A stretch of DNA of 64,000 nucleotides from Pseudo-nitzschia pungens (taxonomy: Eukaryota > Bacillariophyta > Bacillariophyceae > Bacillariales > Bacillariaceae), in assembly GCA_037355855.1 (NCBI GenBank), contig CM074766.1:372001-436000 (forward strand), in the 5' to 3' direction. The first letter of the stretch is position 1, and the number at the start of each line of letters is the position of its first letter. Under the pieces are notes generated by a model. It was not told the origin of the DNA, ran no database searches, and was given only the letters and a program-made list of their open reading frames with translations. The translations under genes and the position numbers were made by a program. Positions 56,471 through 64,000 of the stretch are shown here, in pieces.

Positions 56471-58704
56471 CTATACCTCGGTCGTCTCGAACGTCGCGGT
56501 CGCGGCCGCTGCCGCGGCGGCGTGCTCCTCCACGGCATTCGTTGCCGCCGTCTCGGCGACCGCCGCCACGTCCATGGCAACGGCGACCGCCGCTGCCGCC
56601 GCGGCATCCCCCTCGGGCTCGGGGAGGGCTTGTTGCACCGGCACGCCGACCGGCACGCCCACGTTGACGCCGACGCCCACGTTGACCGGCACCTGCACCC
56701 GCACCGGCGACGGCGCCGGGATGGGGGGAACCGGAACGCCGACCGGCACCGACACGGGAACCACCGCCGGCATGTCCTCGTCCTCGTCCTTGACCGCGGC
56801 GGTCAGCGCGGAGAACGCGACGCAGGCGCAGGTGTGCTTTTGGTAGGCTTCCGCCAGGAGTAGTTGTTCCGGGAGCGTCGAGGCGTAGCGGTACAAAAAA
56901 GCGACCTCCAGCGCTGTGCGGTACGAGGTGTCCTCCTCCGGGTCGGGAGACTCGGACGGTGTTCCAACGGTCGCTGCCGCCGGTTCGTCCGCGGCCACGG
57001 CCATGTCGACGTCGCCGCCGCTGCTGCTTCCTCTGTCTGCCAGGTACTTGTGGAGTTCCGCCAGGTAGGCATCGTCCAGGTTCCTTCCGTGTTCCTCGAT
57101 GGACTTGCGCACGGGCCGGTTTCCGCTGAAAAAGGCCATTTCCTTGGCGAGCTGCTTGAGGTGCACCAGCGACCGGAGCTTGGCCGGGAGCCGTGCCAGC
57201 ACGGTGGTCTCGTCCAGGTTCTTCCAGAGGTTCCCGATTCCCCCCCCGGCCCCGGAGGCTCCCCCGCCGCTCACGCTTCCGGGCCCCCCGCCCATGGCGG
57301 TGCTGTAGGACCGCTTGCCCCCCGCCAGGCGCTGGCTTCCCCTTCCTCCTCCCACCGAGTAGTGGTTCGACGACAGCTTGGCGACCTTTGCCGGTGCCCC
57401 GCTCCCGGTGACGCTCCCGGAGGCCTTGGTGGCCTCGGACGTGGCCTGCTTGTACCGCTCGTACTGTTCCATGGCCACGTCCCGGCAGTGATTGATTCCG
57501 GGTTCCTGCTGCTCGAGGGCCATCCAGACCTCGAGGATCTTGTCCTTGAACTTGTGGTAGCGGTTCTTGCCGGTGGGGACGGAGTATTCTTGGGCGACGC
57601 CGTTGTAGATGAGGTCAAAGGCCTTGAACCAGGCGTTGTTGGCCTTGTGGGAGGCGGCGGCCGAGTCGGGGGCACCGGCTTCCTCGATGCACTTGAGGAC
57701 CTGCGTGAGGAACTGGGATTGGTAGGATACATGTATAGAATAGCATGGTGTGGTGTTGTATTGTGGTATGGTATGGTATAGTATTGTGGTATTGGTTGGG
57801 TTCAAAGAGAGCGACACACGAGACAGACATTCCACAAAAAGAGACAACCGAAGACGGGAACGCAAGGGAAAGAGAGATTCCAACAAATTTCAAGGTTAGC
57901 AATCGATAAGTCAGATAGTTTTGCAATCCACAAGAGTCCCCTGCACTCAATTCTCAACAAATCACATCACATCTCCTTTCATTATTTCTAATCTGATTTC
58001 ATTATTTCAATTCATTTTTCATTTCCACTCGACCAGACTCAACTCAACTCAACTCAACTAAAGTATTTTCTACTCACTGTTTCCCATTCCTTGTTTCCGA
58101 TAAGGTGTTTGACCCGCGGAAAGAACCTCCGCTTTCCCTGGGCGTCTTCCTCGCCGAGAATGGAAACCCTCCCGGTGGTAGTAGCAGTAGCAGTGGCGAT
58201 GTTGGTGTGCTGCGTTTCCGTTTGTATTTGTGTTTCCGGGTGATTGTGGGTGTGTGGTTGCGATTGTGCGTGTGCGTGTGCGTGTTCGTGCGATTGCGGG
58301 TGTGCGTGTGCGTGCGGGTGCGTCTCGACGGCACCCGCCGCAGCGGCCGCCGCCGCCAGAACCTCGGGTGCCGCCTGCGGGGGAGGAATCGAAGGATGCG
58401 CGGTGTGGGTGTGTGCGTGGGTGTGAGCGTGTGGATTGTGTGGATCGTGTGGATCGTGCGGATTGACAATGTTCACGGTGACTCCCGACATGCCCACCAC
58501 CGTGTCGTTGTTGGGATTGTTGGGATCGTTGCCGGGGTGATGAGTGTTGGGATTGTTGCTGACCATGCTGGCGGCGGTTGCGGTGGCTTCCTGTGTGGGA
58601 TTGGGAACGACGCCCTGGGGCGGGACCGCTACGGAAGGATCCACGTCCTCGTTCTTGAGATGTTCCGGGGCGGGAACCTGGGCGGAGGTGTCGGCTTCGG
58701 ACAT
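56471..58704 (-). CDS. Unknown protein with His/Pro-rich N-terminus, two exons
   Basis: Exon 1 is 58704-58078 and exon 2 is 57712-56471 (365-bp intron, donor GTGAGT, acceptor CCCAG), giving 622 residues; a second acceptor 12 bp downstream (CGCAG) would drop FLTQ. The N-terminus has alternating His-Ala/His-Thr/His-Pro stretches (HDPHDPHNPHAHTHAHTH, then HAHAHPQSHEHAHAHA) that could bind metal or be simple filler. A compact region across the junction, RRFFPRVKHLIGNKEWET then FLTQVLKCIEEAG, continues to WFKAFDLIYNGVAQEYSVP and YHKFKDKILEVWMALEQQEPG. It looks like a conserved helical domain, but I do not recognise it. A second helical block follows (LPAKLRSLVHLKQLAKEMAF, then RTALEVAFLYRYASTLPEQ). 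The C-terminus is Val/Pro/Ala-rich (VPVGVPV repeats, poly-Ala). No signal peptide. Confidence 0.75.
58036..58059. repeat. Pentanucleotide microsatellite (ACTCA)n in intron
   Basis: About five ACTCA units immediately inside the intron downstream of the exon 1 donor of the His/Pro-rich gene. Confidence 0.8.
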
Positions 58705-60677
58705 TCTGTTAGTTGGTTGCAGATGTGATGTGGACGGTGATGTGGATGGTGATGGAGCCGTTCTGGATTCGATGCAACGGTGAGTGAAGGGTAAACCTTA
58801 TCGACTACCAAGAGTGGACTTGTCTAGATGGGATTGGATCAGATATCGGATCAGTTATCGGATCAGATATCGAATTGAGATTTTCGAGGGATCCAGGAAT
58901 ATCGGCGGAGGATAATTAATTACCGTACAAGTATGGGGGAGGTTTGGTTTGTTTTGGGTTGGGTTTTGAAGGAAGATGGCTTTGTGCGATGGATGTGGAT
59001 TGAGAGTGAGTCATTCCATTCATTCGTTTCTTGTTTTTTTTTGTTTGGGGAGGGGTCAATGATTTTTTTTCACAAACCAAACAAACAAACAAACAAACAA
59101 TTGGTACCGGTATGCGTGGCGAGTAGAAAGTGATACGAAAGAGGAGGATATTTATTTTGTGGAAATAACGAAATGATGGGAAAGACGACGGTAAAAAGGA
59201 GGGGTCGACAGTGTAAAAAAGGGTGGAGTAAGATTTACCGTACACGTGCGATGTGGTCCGGTGTGGCATGGATTGGTTTGGTGCTTTTCTTCCCTTCTTC
59301 CCTTCCCTTCCCTTGGATCAACTCCGTTTTTTTCACTCGGGAGAAGAAGATCAACGATTGATTCGACGAGATTGCACGGGGCTCGTAGGAATCGTACGGG
59401 GCAGCTGGGACGGTAGGGTATGCACGGAAGACAAAAAAAACCTGTGTGGTTCCCGCGTGATATAGAAACAATCAACGCAGTTTAACGCACGCGAGGGCAT
59501 AGGATGTTTGTTTCCTTCGTTGGAATTGCAGCGCGGCCGGCTGGCGACAGACATCCTAACCAATCGTCCTCCCTCTGCGAGGTCTCTGTGCGAGGTCTAT
59601 CAAATTGGACGGACTGACTGAGTTGTGGGGTGCCAAATGAAGTAAGTATTGGTAATTTTAAGGTTACGTACGGTAAGGTTACGACTCGACTGACTGCTTG
59701 GACGTTGTGCGACGTGACTCATTTTGACTGACTGATGATTTCGCTGACCGTCGGGGAACGAACTGAGAGGTAATTTAATCTTACGGTAAGATTAATTATT
59801 GTACCAGGCACCGTAAGATCTTATCGTATGGTAGAAAGAAGGAAGAAAGGAACTCAATTCAGCCTGAGCGATCGGAACGGAACGGAGTTTTGCGCAATGA
59901 CAAATGAATGAATCAATGAATCAATCCTCATCGATTCGATTGGATTCGATTCGATTCGATTCGTTTGTGTTCCCCGTGTAGAATGAATATGCATTGGAAG
60001 CGCGTCCACATACCGGTACCGGATAAGTTAGACCTTACGGTAAGTTACACAATGGACTCGACTGCCGGCAACGGTCCATAATAAGTGTACCGTACGGTAA
60101 TTAGTGTGTGTGGCGATGACACCTCAGCAGCTGCATCGATGTACGATTGACTCCCCACTTGTCGACAAGGTGACAGGTTGACAGGTTGGTGGTAATTAAT
60201 TAAAATTACTACCGTTCGCAACGCTTTGGCCTGGGTTCGACTTTTTTTTCTCTCTAAAACAAGAAATAAGAAACAATAATAATTACGTAATAGTAGTAAA
60301 TTACTGTAATACGAATGGCACCACGAAATTCGTCGCAGGTAGGCTTCGTTCGTTTTGGAACCCTTTCGTTTCGCATCGAAACCGGAACACACCGAACACC
60401 GTCACCCTCTGAACCTCAAAACTCTAAGCGACTACTTCGTAGTTTCGTAAGTCTTGCTCGTACAGTATTAGTAGTATTACAATATTTTTGTATTGCAAAG
60501 AGCGATAGTCATTGCTTCTTCTCCGATACGAATACGAGTCCGATACCATTATATTACAAGTCCTGGTAATCTTACCACAAAATAATAATAGATCGAAACC
60601 GGAATACTACTTGTAGCAAAGTCTACTTACTCTACCAACACCCTTCAGCGATACGGAATCATCAATTCAACCCAATC
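58705..60677. other. Intergenic between divergent genes, simple repeats
   Basis: No gene supported. Contains repeated GGATCAGATATC/GGATCAGTTATC (58837-58870), an (ACAA)n run (59078-59100), TTCCC repeats (59288-59312), (GATTC)n at 59934-59963, and paired AAGGTTACG/CTTACGGTAAG words (59660-59690, 59780-59830, 60035-60048). It is upstream of both the His/Pro-rich gene and ubiquilin. Confidence 0.5.
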
Positions 60678-61123
60678 ATGTCCGAAACGTCGACGCTATC
60701 GCTGACGGTTCGTCTCATCGACGGGCAACGACTCTCCATCGCGGTCTCCTCTCCGGAATCCACCATCGGAGAGACCAAACTCACCATCGAATCCGCAAGG
60801 TCCGATTTCGAAGCGAGCCGCCAGAGCCTGATCTACAAGGGACGCATCCTCGACGACGACGATCGGAGCCTCTCCGACTACGGCGTGACGGCTTCGAACT
60901 CGACGCTCTTTTTGGTCGTGAGCGAAAAGCGCAAGAAGGCAACGGCAGCGAAAACGGCAACGGCAACGGCAACTCCTTCCACCACTACAACATCATCGAC
61001 ATCATCCGCATCAGCAACATCGGCATCAGCAACATCGACATCGACAACCACCGCGAGTCCCGCTCCCGCTCGAACCCCGGCCGCCAGCAATCCTCCCGCT
61101 GCCAGCACGAATCCCTGGGGAGG

Positions 61124-61156
<33 letters not shown>

Positions 61157-62735
61157 GGCAACAACAACACCACCACCAACAACAACAACCGCCAGCAATT
61201 CCAATCCCGTTCCCAATCCATTTGGAATGATGGGAGGAGGCTTTGGCGGAAGCACCCCTTCAATGCCAATGCCAATGCAAATGCAAATGCCAATGACGAA
61301 TCCCTTGGGCGGACAGAGCCTCGAGGACATGATGCGGAATCCCCCTTCCCAGGAGCAAATGCAGCAGATGATGCAATCCCCCATGATGCAGCAGATGATG
61401 GACAATCCCGAACTCATGCGACAGATGCTGCAGTTCAGCATGCAGTCCAATCCGCAGCTGCGACAGCTCATGGAATCCAACCCACAGTTGCGGGAGGCCT
61501 ACAACAACCCCGAGATGCTGGACCAGATGATCCAGATGATGCGCAATCCGTCGCTCCTGCAGCAGGCGCAGCGCAACCAGGAACTGGCCATGTCCCAGCT
61601 GGAAAACATGCCGGGGGGATTCAGCGCCCTGTCCAGCATGTACCGGGACATACAGGAGCCGCTCATGGACGCGCAGATGGGAGGTGGAAGCAGCCGGGCT
61701 TCGAATGCCACCGGCACGTCCTCCCGGAGCGGCAATCTGGAGGGATCGACGGGAGCCGCCATGCCCAATCCCTGGGGATCCAGCAGCACGAGCAGCACGA
61801 GCAACTCAAGCAACAGCAATAGCAGCAGCAGCAGCAGCAGCAGCAGTGGTGCCGGCTCTGGCGGTGTGCCCAATCCGTGGGGCATGCCGAGCAGCAACAG
61901 CAACGGCGGCGCACCCAACCCCTGGGCCGCCATGGCGGGTGGCGGTGCCATGCCGGGGATGGCGATGCCCCCGGGAAGCATGCCCAATCCCGACCAGCTC
62001 CTGGAGATGCTGGACAATCCCTTTGTGCAACAAATGATGCAGCAAATGGTCGACCAGAATCCCGACGCGATTCGGCAATCCCTCGAGGCGCAGAATCCCA
62101 TGTTTCGACAGATGTTTGCGAGCAATCCACAGATGGCCAACAACATGGTCCGGCAAATGATGAACCCGCAGGCCATTCGGGGAATGCTCCAGATGCAGCG
62201 GGCCATGGGCGGTGCCATGCCGGGCATGGATATGGGCATGGGCATGGGCATGGGTGCGGGAGGAAGCCCGCCACCCGGAGGCATGGATTTTAGCAACCTG
62301 CTGGGAGGAGCGGGAGGAGGAGCCGCGGCGACATCGTCGTCGTCGTCCACGCCGCCGGCGCCGGATTTTGCCAGCATGATGCAACAAATGCAGACCATGA
62401 TGGGAGGCGGAGGAGGTCCGTTTGGCGCCACGTCATCACGACAACAGCAACAGCAGCAACAGCATCCCGCCGACCGCTACCGATCCCAGCTGAATTCCCT
62501 CCGCGACATGGGATTCGACGACGAGCAACAGTGCCTTGCCGTTCTCCAACAAAACCACGGGAATCTCAACCGGGCCATCGATGTCCTGCTGATGGGACCG
62601 CCACCACCGTCGTCGTCGTCGTCGTCGTCGTCGTCTGCACCTTCGCCGGCGAGCGCGTCTTCTTCTTCGACGTCGCCGTCGACGACAGAACCGCCTCCGG
62701 AACCCAAGAACGCCCAGGACAAAAAGGACGATTGA
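60678..62735 (+). CDS. Ubiquilin / DSK2 ubiquitin-receptor protein
   Basis: Single exon, 685 residues. Ubiquilins shuttle ubiquitinated clients to the proteasome and chaperone membrane proteins in the cytosol. Residues 1-80 form a ubiquitin-like domain (LTVRLIDGQRLSI, LIYKGRILDDDDRSLSDYGV). Two STI1-type regions follow: about 213-310 (SLEDMMRNPPSQEQMQQMM, NPQLREAYNNPEMLDQMI) and about 436-506 (NPDQLLEMLDNPFVQQMM, ASNPQMANNMVRQMMNPQ). The C-terminal UBA spans about 600-640 (LNSLRDMGFDDEQQCLAVL, GNLNRAIDVLL). This is the full UBL-STI1-STI1-UBA plan. The linkers are Ser, Thr, Asn, Met and Gly-rich, with several NPWG motifs, longer than in animal ubiquilins. A Ser/Pro-rich tail ends in NAQDKKDD. 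A (CCGAA)n microsatellite follows directly after the stop. Confidence 0.96.
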
Positions 62736-62740
62736 ACGAC

Positions 62741-62770
62741 CGAAACCGAACCGAACCGAACCGAACCGAA
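62741..62770. repeat. Pentanucleotide microsatellite (CCGAA)n
   Basis: Six CCGAA-type units begin a few bases after the ubiquilin stop codon, in its 3' UTR. Confidence 0.85.
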
Positions 62771-63026
62771 TCCATCCTATCGATCGATCGGATTGCGTCG
62801 AAGCGGCAATAGCCTCCATTGCCACTACCACTACCACAACTAACTTCCACTACTATTCGACTAATACAGCACGCGAAACGAAACAAACCAATCTCCATTC
62901 TTGCCAAAACATTCAATACAATGTGTACTACGTGTACTTCTATTACGGTGCTGTATTATACCGCATGTACCCCCAACGTTGCAATGGACCGCTTGCTTTG
63001 CGGAACGGATTCGGTCGAAACACGCC

Positions 63027-63070
63027 TGACGTGACGAGACGTGACGTGACGTGACGTGACGTGACGAGAC
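63027..63070. repeat. Pentanucleotide microsatellite (GTGAC/GAGAC)n
   Basis: About nine 5-bp units, mostly GTGAC with two GAGAC variants, between ubiquilin and the unresolved ORFs at the window end. Confidence 0.85.
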
Positions 63071-64000
63071 GCAGACAACTAAAACCCTGTGTGGCTTTTC
63101 TTTCTCTTCTGTCTACCACCCCATCCCATGCACACGACTCGAATTCCTTTGCGTTACAACACACTGTATGTACGATTCACCGTGTCACCGTGTTATTGCT
63201 GTTGCTGTTGCTGTTATTGTTATTGTTGATGATGATGGTGGCGTCTCCCATCGCTCGTTTGCCTTCCCCCGACCCGCGCGGTGCACCTTGTTGTTCCCTC
63301 GTCGGAACAATTTCTCCTCGATCGATTGTCTCGCGAGACTCGTCGGTGGCCGCGAAGTCCTCGTCGCAATCAACTCCGACCTTTTTGGCGGCAACGGAGA
63401 CTCGGAAAGCTTCGGGTCTCGAGCGTCCGCGACGGCTCCTCCGCGTCCGTCCCGAGCGTCGTTCCATCCTCGGTGTGCGCGGCCCACGGAGGCAAACGGC
63501 GGAGTTCCGGACTCGCCGTCGTCGCGTTCGCATTCGCATTCGCAATCGATGATGACGATGACGATGACGATGATGATGATGCGCCGATCGCCCTCGCAAC
63601 GAAGGCGGGCAATCGTTGTCGCGACGAATGAATCGAGCGCCCCGGTTGCCGCGGATCGTCTCGAACAAACTCCCGAAGCGCGTCGCGTTCGAAGAGCTTC
63701 CGCGGTCGGGTCGAGAGTCGATCCCCGGTGGTTCTCCGCTGGCGGGCAACTCCTGCCGCCAAAGACGGGAGCGGGTTGGCCCTCGGCACCGCAATCCAAT
63801 CCCACCGGATGCTCGCTTGCTTGATGGATTGATTTTTCGCTGGTCCGACCCCGATGGACAATCGTTGCTGTTTGTTGTGCTGCATTCCCAGTGAACGCCC
63901 TCTGCTCAAAATCGTTTGTTGACTCCGGTCCGGTCGGTCATTCCATTCCTTTGGCATCGAGAACTATGGTCAATGGGAGAACAAACCGGAATGAAAACGA
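63071..64000. other. Unresolved ORF-rich segment at window edge
   Basis: Between about 63170 and 63957 every frame but one is open for more than 100 codons on one or both strands (for example 63168-63824 plus, 63185-63805 minus, 63370-63957 minus). A GATGAC run around 63548-63585 gives Asp, Met, Ser, Ile or His tracts according to frame. No domain, signal peptide or splice-supported product was found, so the true coding frame, if any, cannot be chosen. It may be the edge of a gene cut by the window. Confidence 0.3.

Noticed and set aside
1..64000. CRISPR arrays, rRNA operons, bacterial operons
   Set aside because: Tandem repeats seen are minisatellites or coding repeats without unique spacers; genes are spliced and eukaryotic; no rRNA-like sequence noticed.

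Overview
The window looks like nuclear DNA of a diatom, probably a raphid pennate, though no marker gene fixes the species. The evidence is: short spliced GT-AG introns (about 55-320 bp) in long, GC-rich third-position coding exons; a nucleus-encoded plastid photosystem I subunit carrying a bipartite presequence with an AFAP motif; a cingulin/silaffin-like cell-wall protein; a membrane-anchored GH16 glucanase of the type used on beta-1,3-glucans such as chrysolaminarin; DUF4116-type repeats; and strongly repetitive Asp/Asn/Ser/Gln-rich linkers.

Layout, left to right. A two-exon menin homologue lies on the minus strand (1938-4607). It is followed by a repeat-rich gap holding copy 1 of a palindromic foldback element, an F-box-like cysteine-rich protein (6614-8032, +) and a DUF4116 repeat protein (8501-10102, -). 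Next come ESCRT-II VPS36 (11729-13491, -, two exons) and a mobile-element-like pair: an FHA-like gene (14441-15451, -) diverging from a spliced hAT-like transposase gene (15799-19518, +). Then come a GH16 glycoside hydrolase (21243-22796, +), nuclear psaE (24663-24962, -), a seven-exon DEAH-box RNA helicase of the DHX57/DHX29 class (25944-32805, +) and a two-exon MRS2/CorA-type Mg2+ transporter (33651-35828, +). A cingulin-like biosilica protein (37919-39172, +) follows, then a 14-copy minisatellite and foldback copy 2, a TDA3-like FAD oxidoreductase (40738-42780, +), a secreted Cys-rich protein (44300-45710, +) and a decayed RING-CH/TPR gene (46627-48009, +). The right part holds a very large RelA/SpoT-like plus TPR protein (48253-54162, -, with frame breaks), a His/Pro-rich unknown protein (56471-58704, -, two exons) and ubiquilin/DSK2 (60678-62735, +).

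The genes form no operon or pathway cluster; they are independent nuclear loci on both strands. VPS36 and ubiquilin are ubiquitin-linked housekeeping functions. The GH16 enzyme, cingulin-like protein and Cys-rich protein belong to the secretory route or cell wall. PsaE, and probably the FAD enzyme, are plastid-directed. Intergenic gaps are unusually structured: pentanucleotide microsatellites, palindromic CTAGTAGTAG islands, and recurrent GGTACC/ACCGGT and AACCTTACGGTA words, often as inverted pairs.

The most notable items are the diatom menin, the FHA plus hAT-like two-gene element, the cingulin-like repeat gene, nuclear psaE, the RelA/SpoT-TPR fusion and the two-copy foldback element. Several genes carry single-base frame breaks (30240s, 46920, 47080, 48570, 52830), which are either assembly indels or real decay. 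All intron boundaries were placed by reading-frame continuity, GT-AG sites and family homology, not by transcript data.
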